Origin: Prevotella sp. CAG:485
GTDB taxonomy: Bacteria; Bacteroidota; Bacteroidia; Bacteroidales; Muribaculaceae
Length of the DNA: 10,666 bases
Direction of reading: 5' to 3'
Assembly (NCBI GenBank): GCA_000437495.1
Contig: FR897876.1
Coordinates: forward strand, 1-10,666
Both the position numbers and the translations under genes were made by a program. The notes under the pieces were generated by a model that worked only from the letters and a program-made list of their open reading frames with translations, was not told where the DNA came from and did no database searches. Shown in pieces: positions 1 through 7,535 of this stretch. Numbering within the stretch: the first letter of the stretch is position 1; each line of letters opens with the position of its first letter.

Positions 1-22
1 ACATTTTTTGTTGAATGGGGTC
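1..22. repeat. Left copy of 22-bp terminal inverted repeat
   Basis: The first 22 bases (starting ACATTTTTTG, ending AATGGGGTC) are the exact reverse complement of positions 10639-10660. The next base inward does not pair, so the repeat ends at 22. It may continue leftward beyond the window. On the minus strand it lies in the reading frame of the MFS transporter and encodes its last visible residues, TPFNKKC. Confidence 0.9.
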
Positions 23-1398
23 TTAGTGGCGCCGCTTTTTATTCGGTTCGGGCTGTTAAGTCCCAACTTACGCGATTTGTTGTAAAGCAGCAGGAAGACA
101 GCGCCTGCCAAAGCTGCCACATCAAGCATTGAGAAGAGCATCATTGCCGGAGCGTAATCAGTAGATTCTCCCATTACCTGAGCCACCGCGAGCGGCGTGA
201 GAAACAATCCTAATGATTGCAGCCAGTAGAACGAAGCGTAAGCACTCCCGAGCGACTGCATCGGCACCACACGCGGCAATAAGGGCCACAGACCGGCGGA
301 TATTACCGCCGAGGCGATGGCCAGCATGCCTATAGCTGCGTATGCCAGCCAAAGGTAAGGCGCCAGAGGTAATATGCAAGCAAAAATCAAATAACACAAG
401 GCCATGAAGAGGCTGCCCAGGGCAGTCAGCCAGACGGCGCCTCCCCGAAAATCGGGAATGAGACATACCAAAGGGGTGCAAAGCGCCGAAATCATGGGCA
501 ACGACGCCAGTACGCCGGCAGCGCTGTCGGCACTCGTGTTCAGCGCCTCCTGCAGCATTGCCGTGGCGTAACGGTAGAAGGGTATCAGCGAAGCGTAATA
601 GGCTACACAGATAGCTGCGAGGAGCCAGAGAATACGGTTGTTGACAGTGTTGCGAAGCAAGCCTTTTAAAGGCGTTATAAACGCCGTCTGACGGTCTTTT
701 TGTGCGCTTGGTTTAGAGGTATCCATAAGACCGTAAACAAGCCAGCAGAGAAGCCCTATAACAAGAATCAGGAGCATCCAGCCCAATGGCCGGTCCACGT
801 TCATATTCCCACCGTAAGCTGCAATACGCGGCGAAGCCCATAATGCCAAAGCAACCACCAGACGCGACCCTGCCAACTGCACACCCATGGCCACGGCAAG
901 CTCTTTGCCCTTGAACCAGCCTACTGAAGCGCGAGAGGCGGCAACTCCCGACATTTCAATGCCGACACCGAAAATCATGAATCCTACAGCCGCCAGTTTG
1001 GCCGACGGTGCCATGCCGCGGCAGAAAGGAGTTATGTTCCAGGCTGAGTCGGGCAGATTCAAATTATTGTCTAACCAAATGTAGAAAGCCGACTGTGCAA
1101 AGGAATCTGTGAGCGCATAGTAATTGATGGCTCCCCCGATAATCATGCAGCAAGCGGCAAGGATGCCCGAAAACTTTACACCCAACCGGTCTATCAACAG
1201 TCCGGCAAAGAGCAAGATTCCGCAAAAGACGTTGAGAAAGCTCTCGGCACTTGAATAGCGGCTGTAAGCCATCAGCGACCAGCCTTTCTGCTCCAATGCC
1301 GTCTGTAAGGGCGAGAGGGCATACAGTAGCATATATCCGCCTGCCATAGCCACTATCATCAGTATGACTACACACCAGCGTTTCCACGCCGGCTCCAT
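1..1398 (-). CDS. MFS transporter (partial at window edge)
   Basis: A continuous minus-strand frame of 466 codons runs from ATG at 1398-1396 to the window edge without a stop. The protein is very hydrophobic with about 12 predicted membrane segments, so it is an inner-membrane transporter. After the first helix (residues about 8-28) comes a conserved-looking SPLQ at 29-32. The loop between helices 2 and 3 carries the MFS motif-A signature G66-LLID70-R71-LG73-VK75. A hydrophilic central loop (about residues 226-250, SKPSAQKDRQ) splits the two six-helix halves. The tail is polar and basic. The substrate cannot be read from sequence; I know similar uncharacterised MFS proteins in Bacteroidales. 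The frame is also open upstream to a stop at 1443-1441, with a possible GTG at 1431. That GTG sits at the expected transcription start, so ATG 1398 is preferred. If the sequence beyond the left edge matches the right-hand repeat, a TAA follows immediately and the gene is essentially complete. Confidence 0.85.
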   Translation of the reverse strand, partial: MEPAWKRWCVVILMIVAMAGGYMLLYALSPLQTALEQKGWSLMAYSRYSSAESFLNVFCGILLFAGLLIDRLGVKFSGILAACCMIIGGAINYYALTDSFAQSAFYIWLDNNLNLPDSAWNITPFCRGMAPSAKLAAVGFMIFGVGIEMSGVAASRASVGWFKGKELAVAMGVQLAGSRLVVALALWASPRIAAYGGNMNVDRPLGWMLLILVIGLLCWLVYGLMDTSKPSAQKDRQTAFITPLKGLLRNTVNNRILWLLAAICVAYYASLIPFYRYATAMLQEALNTSADSAAGVLASLPMISALCTPLVCLIPDFRGGAVWLTALGSLFMALCYLIFACILPLAPYLWLAYAAIGMLAIASAVISAGLWPLLPRVVPMQSLGSAYASFYWLQSLGLFLTPLAVAQVMGESTDYAPAMMLFSMLDVAALAGAVFLLLYNKSRKLGLNSPNRIKSGATKTPFNKKC

Positions 1399-1435
1399 GG
1401 CGGGTTGCTTTATGTTTTGCGTATCTCTCACACCA

Positions 1436-1467
1436 CAAAGTTACTGCCTTTGCTCAATCTGCGCAAA
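1436..1467 (-). promoter_or_regulatory. Bacteroidales-type promoter for the MFS gene
   Basis: Read on the minus strand, TTTG (1467-1464) is followed by a 20-nt spacer and TAACTTTG (1443-1436). These match the Bacteroides sigma-ABfr boxes TTTG and TAnnTTTG. Transcription would start near 1430, giving a leader of about 30 nt before ATG 1398. Confidence 0.65.
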
Positions 1468-1507
1468 TTAACTTTTATAAGCCTGTAAAAAGGATGTATA
1501 TGAGGCT

Positions 1508-1555
1508 AAAAAGGATGGATGCGTGGCCGGGAACGAACCCGTTAACCACGCATCC
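1508..1555 (-). terminator. Intrinsic terminator downstream of sod
   Basis: A perfect 10-bp stem, GGATGCGTGG with CCACGCATCC (1517-1526 with 1546-1555), encloses an inner CGGG/CCCG stem. On the minus strand it is followed by ATCC and five T (1512-1508). It lies about 60 nt past the sod stop and upstream of the MFS promoter, so it separates the two transcription units. The 4-nt gap before the T run is slightly unusual. Confidence 0.7.
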
Positions 1556-1616
1556 TTGGATTGGCCGTATATCTTTAGACTGGCCATTTCTATTTGCGGT
1601 TGAGAGTTATGTCAAC

Positions 1617-2201
1617 TCATTCTTCTTCATAGCGTTTCTCAATCACTGACCAGTCGACTATCTCCCATAACTTGCTCAGATAGTCGGGTCTGCGGTTCTG
1701 ATAATCGAGATAGTAGGCGTGTTCCCAGACATCAAACACCAACAGCGGCTTTAGGTCTTGGGTAAGAGGAGATTCGGCATTTTTGCCCTGAGTGATAAAG
1801 AGGTTGCCGATGGCGTCGGCTGAAAGCCATACCCAGCCGGAGCCGAAGAGCGTTTTGCCGGCCTGCTCAAACTGTGATTTGAAATGGTCGAAACTGCCGA
1901 ACTGATCCTCAATCTGAGTGCGCAAACGACTTACCGGCTCGTGGCGTCCTGTGGGCGAGAACTGGAAGAAATAGAAGATATGATTCCATGCCTGAGAAGC
2001 ATTGTTGAATAAAGTCCCTTCGGAATGGCGTATAATCTCCTCGATTGGCAGATTCTCATATTCAGTGCCCTCAATAAGCGAATTGAGAGTATCGATATAG
2101 GCTTTCTCATGCTTGCCCCAATGATATTCAATAGTTGTCTGGCTGATGACCGGAGCCAAGGCATCGGGCAGATACGGAAGTTTGGGCTGTATGAATTTCA
2201 T
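1617..2201 (-). CDS. sodB: Superoxide dismutase, Fe/Mn family
   Basis: This encodes a 194-residue cytoplasmic superoxide dismutase, which converts superoxide to hydrogen peroxide and oxygen. Length is normal for the family. The four metal ligands are visible: H27 (in EYHWGKH), H74 (in AWNHIFYF), and D157 and H161 (in DVWEHAYY). H31 and Y35 are the expected second-sphere residues. Q70 in NNASQAWNH sits where Fe-type enzymes carry their active-site Gln. The second half resembles the cambialistic enzyme of Porphyromonas gingivalis as I remember it (FGSGWVWL, YQNRRPDYL, IVDW), so Fe or mixed Fe/Mn use is likely but unproven. There is no signal peptide. The gene is monocistronic, with a promoter at 2282-2312 and a terminator at 1508-1555. 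No clear Shine-Dalgarno precedes ATG 2201, as is common in this group. Confidence 0.96.
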   Translation of the reverse strand: MKFIQPKLPYLPDALAPVISQTTIEYHWGKHEKAYIDTLNSLIEGTEYENLPIEEIIRHSEGTLFNNASQAWNHIFYFFQFSPTGRHEPVSRLRTQIEDQFGSFDHFKSQFEQAGKTLFGSGWVWLSADAIGNLFITQGKNAESPLTQDLKPLLVFDVWEHAYYLDYQNRRPDYLSKLWEIVDWSVIEKRYEEE

Positions 2202-2281
2202 AGTCTTGCGGTTTGTTTAATTAATTAACGAAAAAAGGGCCGCAGAAGTTTACACGCCGAGTGCGAGAAAAATTTTCAGCT

Positions 2282-2312
2282 CAAAAATATATAATAATGT
2301 GTTTGCAACAAG
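2282..2312 (-). promoter_or_regulatory. Putative sod promoter
   Basis: On the minus strand, CTTG (2312-2309) is followed by a 19-nt spacer and TATTTTTG (2289-2282). The -7 box fits TAnnTTTG exactly and the -33 box matches 3 of 4. The leader would be about 75 nt. It contains a TTAATTAATTAA palindrome (2217-2228) close to the start codon. No recognisable OxyR or Fur site was identified by eye. Confidence 0.5.
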
Positions 2313-2360
2313 GATTAGATTAAGGTGGCAGATACAAGACAAAATAATTAAAGATTAGGG

Positions 2361-2392
2361 TTTTAGAGATTGATAAATTTTTATTAATTTTG
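2361..2392 (+). promoter_or_regulatory. Putative promoter of the patatin-GH13-prs cluster
   Basis: TTTT (2361-2364) is followed by a 20-nt spacer and TAATTTTG (2385-2392), a full match to the Bacteroides -7 box. The predicted start, about 2397-2399, leaves a leader of about 50 nt before ATG 2450. The box overlaps an in-frame TTG at 2390, which argues against that TTG as the translation start. Confidence 0.5.
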
Positions 2393-2449
2393 CACCATGG
2401 AACGAACGGTAAGTCGCGAACGGCAAAATCCGTATACTGCATAACCGTG

Positions 2450-3268
2450 ATGAAATTACCAACAATAAACGGCATATTGCAGACCATTACGCGCAGCGGA
2501 CCGCGTCTGGGCTTGGCCTTGAGCGGCGGCGGCGCGAGGGGTTTCAGCCACATTGGTGTGGTATTGGCTCTTGAACGTTTCGGATTAAAAGCATCAATCT
2601 GTGCCGGCGTCAGTGCCGGCTCCATAGCTGCCGCTATGTATGGTGCCGGATTCACCGGTGCCCAGATGCGCGACTGTTTTATTGAGCATCTTCGTTTCGG
2701 CGATTTCAAAGAATGGACCATGCCGCGCGACGGTCTGATGTCGCTGCGGCGGTTTGAGAAACTGCTGCGTCAGTGGCTGCCGACACAAAAGCTTGAGGAG
2801 ATGCAGATTCCCACTTATATCTGCGCCACAAACCTCGACAAAGGCGTGTCCACCGGATTCAGTGCCGACGATACGGTGCAGGCCGTGTTGGCGTCATGTT
2901 CCATACCGGTACTTTTCCCGCCGGTGCGCATCAACGGTGTCCACTACATTGACGGCGGCGTGCTGAGAAATCTGCCTGCCTGGGCAATCCGCGACAAATG
3001 CGATATTCTGTTGGGTTCAAACTGCAATCCTCTCGACAGAAACTATCGCTACAGGAGTTCAATTTTGTCAATAGCGCTGAGGTCATATCAGCTTGTGATG
3101 AAAGGAAACGTGTTGCAAGACCTTGAGAAATGCGACTATGTGATTCAGAACAGGTCGCTGAGCCGCTATTCAACTTTTTCGGTCAAGGAAATGGACCGTA
3201 TAATTTTAGAAGGCTATGAAGCTGCCCTCCCTGTGGTAGAAGAAATAGCCAACCGTCATTACCGCTAA
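2450..3268 (+). CDS. Patatin-like phospholipase
   Basis: The 272-residue product belongs to the patatin-like phospholipase/acyl-hydrolase family (RssA/YchK-like), which uses a Ser-Asp dyad to cleave acyl esters of lipids. The oxyanion-hole motif SGGGARG is at 25-31, the nucleophile elbow G-V-S-A-G at 53-57 (Ser55), and the catalytic Asp at 168 in YIDGGVLRN. Both catalytic residues are intact. No signal peptide or beta-barrel domain is visible, so the protein is probably cytosolic or membrane-associated. The frame extends upstream to TTG 2390, but that codon overlaps the promoter -7 box. ATG 2450 leaves only 16 residues before the hydrophobic strand RLGLALSGGG, so I chose it. The gene heads a plus-strand cluster, with the GH13 gene beginning 15 nt after its stop. 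The natural substrate is unknown. Confidence 0.9.
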   Translation: MKLPTINGILQTITRSGPRLGLALSGGGARGFSHIGVVLALERFGLKASICAGVSAGSIAAAMYGAGFTGAQMRDCFIEHLRFGDFKEWTMPRDGLMSLRRFEKLLRQWLPTQKLEEMQIPTYICATNLDKGVSTGFSADDTVQAVLASCSIPVLFPPVRINGVHYIDGGVLRNLPAWAIRDKCDILLGSNCNPLDRNYRYRSSILSIALRSYQLVMKGNVLQDLEKCDYVIQNRSLSRYSTFSVKEMDRIILEGYEAALPVVEEIANRHYR

Positions 3269-3283
3269 CAAGAAGAAAACATT

Positions 3284-4990
3284 ATGCCGGATACTCGACT
3301 GATAATCTACCAGGTTTTCCCTCGATTGCTGACCAACCTAAACGATACCTGCATACCCGGCGGTACGTTGCAGCAAAATGGCTCCGGTAAGTTCAACGAC
3401 TATACATACGAATTGCTGAGCGACATTAAATCGCTCGGCGTCAACGCTATATGGTACACCGGGGTACTGGAAATGGCCACCAAGACCGATTTCAGCGCTT
3501 ACGGCATTGAAAAGGATAATCCACATGTGGTGAAAGGAGAAGCCGGTTCACCCTATGCCATAAAGGATTATTACGATGTTGACCCGGCTTTGGCTGTGAA
3601 TGTCGACAAGCGTCTGGAAGAGTACGACGCTTTGGTTAAGCGCACTCATAAGGCCGGAATGAAGGTGCTGATGGATTTTGTGCCGAATCACACCGCGCGG
3701 CGTTATCGGTCGGATGCGGCTCCGGAGGGAGTAACACCTTTCGGCGCTGACGACGACACCACACTGCGCTTCTCGCCGGCAAATGACTACTATTACATCA
3801 CCAATCAGCAGTTTGAACCTGATTTCGACATAAGCAGCGACCCGGCATACGTGGAGTTTCCGGCAAAAGTCACCGGCAACGATTGCTTCTCGGCCTTTCC
3901 GGGACGTAACGACTGGTATGAGACTGTGAAGCTCAACTACGGCCGCGACTATGAGTCGGGTCAGACGCATTTCTGGCCTGTGCCGAGGCTGTGGGGCAAG
4001 ATGCTTCACATTTTGCGTTACTGGCTGGCAAGAGGCGTCGACGGCTTCCGCTGCGATATGGTACACATGGTGCCGGTGGAATTCTGGCATTGGGCCATTG
4101 CGGCCGTGAAAAAGGATTTCCCCGATGCCATTTTTATCGGAGAAATTTACGACATAGGTCTCTATCGCTCATATCTGCAATATGGCGGTTTTGATTACCT
4201 GTATGACAAGGTAGGTCTCTATGACACCATTGTGGGCATAGAGCATAACAAATTCTCGGCGGCTCGTCTCACCGGATGCTGGCAGGCCTTGGAGGGTATC
4301 TCCGACAAGATGCTCAACTTCCTGGAGAATCACGATGAGGTGCGTTACGGCTCCTCCGCTTTCGGCAATAATCCCCTCTCTGTAACACCGGCCTTAGTGG
4401 TCAGCACCATGTTCTCGAAAGGCCCGTATCTGATTTATTTCGGGCAGGAAGCCGGAGAGCGCGGTCAGGAGGCTGAGGGCTTCTCAGGACATAACGACCG
4501 CACAACAATCTTCGATTACTGGAGTTACGCCTCGATGCGCCGACTGGTGACGCACACCCTCACACCGCAGGAGAGCTGGCTACGCAATCTGTATGCGAAG
4601 ATTCTCACAATGTGCAATTCCGAACCGGCGCTGCGTCAGGGTTCATTCTACGATTTGATGTATGTGAACCTTAACCACCAAGGCTTCAACCCGCACAGCA
4701 TTTTTGCCTTTTTGCGTTCTGCGCTCGGTCAGACGTTGCTCATAGTAGCCAACTTTTCTCAAACCGCTCAGACAGCAGACGTCAGAATCCCTGCCGATGC
4801 TTTTGGCATGATGCGAATAGAGCCCGGTGACGACATTGAAGTTCAGGATTTGCTCTCGCAGCAGACCATGCACGTAAGTCTGCACCCCGGCGACGAAACA
4901 AGAGTTGAGCTGCCGGCCAAAGGCGCCGTGATTCTCTCTCTGCCCCAGCCTAAAGAACAACCATCTAAACAAAACATAAATGTCTTCTAA
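3284..4990 (+). CDS. GH13 alpha-amylase family glycosidase, cytoplasmic
   Basis: A 568-residue glycoside hydrolase family 13 protein acting on alpha-glucosidic bonds. The (beta/alpha)8 barrel covers roughly residues 5-440. Conserved region I is DFVPNH (131-136). Region II is GVDGFRCD (251-258), with nucleophile D258 and R256. Region III is FIGEIYD (284-290), with acid/base E287. Region IV is ENHDEVR (348-354), with D351. All three catalytic carboxylates are present, so an active retaining enzyme is expected. A C-terminal beta domain (about 470-553) precedes a short polar tail. No signal peptide or lipobox is present, so it probably handles imported oligosaccharides or glycogen-derived glucan in the cytoplasm rather than being a SusA- or SusG-like surface enzyme. 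The exact specificity (amylase, glucosidase or other) cannot be read from these motifs. Its last codons overlap the prs start. Confidence 0.93.
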   Translation: MPDTRLIIYQVFPRLLTNLNDTCIPGGTLQQNGSGKFNDYTYELLSDIKSLGVNAIWYTGVLEMATKTDFSAYGIEKDNPHVVKGEAGSPYAIKDYYDVDPALAVNVDKRLEEYDALVKRTHKAGMKVLMDFVPNHTARRYRSDAAPEGVTPFGADDDTTLRFSPANDYYYITNQQFEPDFDISSDPAYVEFPAKVTGNDCFSAFPGRNDWYETVKLNYGRDYESGQTHFWPVPRLWGKMLHILRYWLARGVDGFRCDMVHMVPVEFWHWAIAAVKKDFPDAIFIGEIYDIGLYRSYLQYGGFDYLYDKVGLYDTIVGIEHNKFSAARLTGCWQALEGISDKMLNFLENHDEVRYGSSAFGNNPLSVTPALVVSTMFSKGPYLIYFGQEAGERGQEAEGFSGHNDRTTIFDYWSYASMRRLVTHTLTPQESWLRNLYAKILTMCNSEPALRQGSFYDLMYVNLNHQGFNPHSIFAFLRSALGQTLLIVANFSQTAQTADVRIPADAFGMMRIEPGDDIEVQDLLSQQTMHVSLHPGDETRVELPAKGAVILSLPQPKEQPSKQNINVF

Positions 4991-5924
4991 CCTTCCCCCC
5001 ATCAAAATTTTTGCAGGAACACGCTCACACTATCTGGGTGAGAGTATCTGCCGCGAACTCGGCATAGAACTCGGCAAGATGAAAACAGAGTTTTTCGCAG
5101 ACGGCGAGTTTGAAGTCGGGTTTGAAGAGTCAATCCGTGGTTCAGAGGTATATCTGGTGCAATCCACCTTCCCCAATGCAGACAATCTGTTTGAATTGCT
5201 GCTCATGATAGATGCAGCCAAACGCGCATCGGCAGAGACCATAGTAGCCGTAATGCCGTACTTTGGCTGGGCACGTCAGGACCGCAAAGACAAACCCCGC
5301 GTGAGCATAGCAGCCAAACTCGTTGCCGATCTTCTTACGGCCGCCGGCATTGACCGTCTGATAACCATGGACCTGCATGCCGACCAGATACAGGGTTTCT
5401 TCGATGTGCCTGTTGACCACCTGTATGCATCCTCAATCTTCATCCCCTACATCGAGAGCCTCCACCTCAAGGACCTCGTCATGGCCAGCCCCGATGTTGG
5501 CGGCGCCAAGCGTGCCAACTCCTATGCCAAATACTTCGACGTGCCTCTGGTGCTTTGCCACAAACAGCGCGCCAAAGCCAACGTGGTTGCCAACATGACC
5601 GTGATTGGCGATGTGAAAGACAAAAACGTGATTCTGGTTGACGACATGGTTGACACCGCCGGCACCATAACCAAAGCCGCCGATTTGCTGATGAGCCAGG
5701 GCGCCAAGTCAGTTCGCGCACTGTGCAGCCATGCCGTGATGTCGGATCCGGCCACAGAACGTGTTCAGAACTCGGAGCTGACGGAAATCATCTTCACCAA
5801 CTCCATCCCCTACGAGCGTGAAAACAGCAAGGTAACGGTATTGCCGGTGGCAAAACTCTTCGCCGATACCATTCGCAGAATCCATAACAATCAGTCCATC
5901 TCGGCCCAATATCTTTTCAAGTAA
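4980..5924 (+). CDS. prs: Ribose-phosphate pyrophosphokinase (PRPP synthetase)
   Basis: This 314-residue enzyme makes PRPP from ribose 5-phosphate and ATP, for purine, pyrimidine, NAD, histidine and tryptophan synthesis. It is a full-length class I enzyme. The ATP-binding loop YFGWARQDRK is at 94-103. The PRPP synthetase signature DLHADQIQGFF (131-141) carries metal-binding D131 and H133. The catalytic flexible region HKQRAK is at 194-199, with K195 and R197 as the likely catalytic pair. The PRPP loop VDDMVDTAGT spans 220-229. ATG 4980 lies inside the end of the GH13 gene (ATGTCTTCTAA, where the final TAA is the GH13 stop), so translation is probably coupled. No promoter or Shine-Dalgarno directly upstream was recognised. 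No convincing terminator follows the stop before the gcv promoter at 5976. Confidence 0.97.
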   Translation: MSSNLPPIKIFAGTRSHYLGESICRELGIELGKMKTEFFADGEFEVGFEESIRGSEVYLVQSTFPNADNLFELLLMIDAAKRASAETIVAVMPYFGWARQDRKDKPRVSIAAKLVADLLTAAGIDRLITMDLHADQIQGFFDVPVDHLYASSIFIPYIESLHLKDLVMASPDVGGAKRANSYAKYFDVPLVLCHKQRAKANVVANMTVIGDVKDKNVILVDDMVDTAGTITKAADLLMSQGAKSVRALCSHAVMSDPATERVQNSELTEIIFTNSIPYERENSKVTVLPVAKLFADTIRRIHNNQSISAQYLFK

Positions 5925-5969
5925 CAGAGCCTGACAACGACTGAGCAACAAAGGTATCAGATTTTGGCT

Positions 5970-5992
5970 GCAAAATTTGCACAGTTTGCAAA
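5970..5992. promoter_or_regulatory. Paired palindromes overlapping the gcv promoter
   Basis: GCAAAATTTGC (5970-5980) is a perfect odd palindrome that covers the -33 box. TTTGCAAA (5985-5992) is a perfect 8-bp palindrome between the -33 and -7 boxes. Both share the half-site TTTGC/GCAAA, with TTTGCA repeated 9 bp apart. This is a plausible operator for a dimeric regulator of the gcv operon. No matching regulator gene is in the window. Confidence 0.4.
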
Positions 5993-6007
5993 ACGTTTGT
6001 ACCTTTG
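5976..6007 (+). promoter_or_regulatory. Promoter of the gcv operon
   Basis: TTTG (5976-5979), a 20-nt spacer and TACCTTTG (6000-6007) give a full match to both Bacteroides sigma-ABfr boxes. Transcription would start near 6012, about 27 nt before gcvT ATG 6039. This is the best promoter match in the window. Confidence 0.75.
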
Positions 6008-6038
6008 AAAAAAATTTTAGAATACCGTAAATCTACAA

Positions 6039-7133
6039 ATGGAAAACAATCTTCAGCAGACGTGCCTTCATGACCGCCATGTGAAACTGGGCGCTTTGAT
6101 GAGTCCCTTCGGAGGCTTCGATATGCCCATCCAATACAGCACAATAACCGACGAGCATAACGCCGTTCGCCAGAACGTTGGCGTTTTCGACGTAAGCCAC
6201 ATGGGCGAAGTGCGCGTTAAAGGTCCTGAGGCAGAGAAATATGTAAATCATATCTTTGTCAACGATGTAACGGGTGCTCCCGACGGCCAGATTTTCTACG
6301 GCATGATGTGCTATGAAAACGGCGGTACGGTTGATGACCTGCTGGTGTATAAGGTAAACGATAACGAGTTCTTCCTCGTAATCAACGCCGCAAACATCGA
6401 CAAAGACTGGGCATGGATAGAAGAACAGGCCAAGGGCTTCGACGTAAAGGTTGAGAACCAGAGCCCGTATTACGGCGAGGTTGCCGTTCAGGGTCCGGAG
6501 GCAGAGAACACTCTGGTAAACGTTCTTGATATGCCGGTGCGCGACCTGAAGTTCTACAACTTCACCACCTTTGACCGCGACGGCGAAGAGGTAATAGTAA
6601 GCCGCACGGGTTACACCGGCGAAGACGGCTTTGAGATTTATGCAAGCCACGGCTTCATCCAGAAGGTATGGGACAAGCTGATGGAAGCAGGCGTAACGCC
6701 CTGCGGACTCGGCTGCCGCGACACTCTGCGCTTTGAGGTTGGTCTGCCACTCTACGGCGACGAGCTGAGCGCTGAGATTTCGCCCATCGAAGCCAGCCTG
6801 AGCATGTTCGTGAAATTCGACAAGCCCGAGTTCATAGGCCGCGAAGCTCTGTGGCAGCAGAAAAGCAATGGCGTTAAACGCCGCATAGTAGGCATAGAGC
6901 TGGAAGGCAACGCCATACCCCGCCACGGCTATCCCGTAGAGGCCGACGGACAGGAAATTGGCTATGTAACAACCGGTTACCGCTCAATCTCCACCGGCAA
7001 GAGCGTGGCTATGGCCATGGTCAACAAGCCCTACGACAAGCTCGGAACGCCCGTAGAAATACGTATCCGCAAGAAGACCTTCCCTGGCAAGGTTGTCAAG
7101 AAACGGTTCTACGACAAAAGCTACAAAAAATAA
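6039..7133 (+). CDS. gcvT: Aminomethyltransferase (glycine cleavage T protein)
   Basis: The 364-residue T protein transfers the methylene carbon from the aminomethyl-lipoyl H protein to tetrahydrofolate, releasing ammonia. Length is typical. Recognisable blocks are FGGFDMPIQY (24-33), VGVFDVSHMGE (47-57) and GTVDDLLVYK (96-105), where the Asp pair 99-100 includes the equivalent of the catalytic Asp101 of E. coli GcvT. SRTGYTGEDGFE lies in the middle, followed by GLGCRDTLRFE for folate binding. The C-terminal domain holds GYVTTG and the usual late barrel. It is the first gene of the operon, 27 nt before gcvH, and is transcribed from the promoter at 5976-6007. No Shine-Dalgarno is visible. Confidence 0.97.
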   Translation: MENNLQQTCLHDRHVKLGALMSPFGGFDMPIQYSTITDEHNAVRQNVGVFDVSHMGEVRVKGPEAEKYVNHIFVNDVTGAPDGQIFYGMMCYENGGTVDDLLVYKVNDNEFFLVINAANIDKDWAWIEEQAKGFDVKVENQSPYYGEVAVQGPEAENTLVNVLDMPVRDLKFYNFTTFDRDGEEVIVSRTGYTGEDGFEIYASHGFIQKVWDKLMEAGVTPCGLGCRDTLRFEVGLPLYGDELSAEISPIEASLSMFVKFDKPEFIGREALWQQKSNGVKRRIVGIELEGNAIPRHGYPVEADGQEIGYVTTGYRSISTGKSVAMAMVNKPYDKLGTPVEIRIRKKTFPGKVVKKRFYDKSYKK

Positions 7134-7160
7134 ACTAACACAAACGCATATACACACATC

Positions 7161-7535
7161 ATGAGCAAAGTATTGGCAGAACTGCTTTACGCAGACTCAC
7201 ACGAATGGGTAAAGATAGACGGCGACATCGCAACCGTTGGCATCACTGACTATGCACAGCACGCACTTGGCAACATAGTTTATGTTGACATGCCCGAGGT
7301 TGGCGACACCGTAACAGCAGGTGAAGAATTTGGCGCAGTAGAGAGCGTTAAAGCAGCTTCCGACCTGATCTCGCCCGTTAGCGGTGAAGTAATCGAAATC
7401 AACGAAGCTCTCGAAGATACTCCCGAAGCTATCAACGAAGATGCTTTCGGCGCCTGGATTATGAAGGTGAAACTCAGCGAGCAGCCCTCAGAACTTCTCG
7501 ACGCAGAAGCTTACGCTAAAATTTGCGAGGAATAA
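7161..7535 (+). CDS. gcvH: Glycine cleavage H protein
   Basis: The 124-residue lipoyl carrier shuttles the aminomethyl group from the P protein to the T protein and then hands reducing equivalents to lipoamide dehydrogenase. The lipoylation site is K64 in AVESVKAASD (59-68). The N-terminal YADSHEWVK (10-18) and GITDYAQHALG (27-37) are standard for the family, and the length is normal. It is co-transcribed with gcvT. It is followed by a 239-bp gap with a hairpin before gcvPA. The lipoylation enzymes and the L protein must be encoded elsewhere. Confidence 0.97.
   Translation: MSKVLAELLYADSHEWVKIDGDIATVGITDYAQHALGNIVYVDMPEVGDTVTAGEEFGAVESVKAASDLISPVSGEVIEINEALEDTPEAINEDAFGAWIMKVKLSEQPSELLDAEAYAKICEE

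Noticed and set aside
1399..1431. GTG at 1431 as start of the MFS gene
   Set aside because: It is in frame, but it coincides with the predicted transcription start and would add a polar N-terminus. ATG 1398 fits the promoter spacing and the first membrane helix.
1064..1438. 124-codon minus-strand frame overlapping the MFS gene start
   Set aside because: It is in a different frame from the transporter, lacks membrane-protein character, and overlaps the well-supported MFS frame.
1517..1555. Complete tRNA gene on the minus strand
   Set aside because: Only an acceptor-like stem and a T-arm-like hairpin are present, 39 nt in total. There is no room for D and anticodon arms, and the T-like loop is 6 rather than 7 nt.
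6033..6926. 297-codon open frame on the minus strand opposite gcvT
   Set aside because: It is antisense to an intact gcvT and extends across its start. No recognisable domain or promoter was seen, and long antisense frames are expected from the codon bias here.
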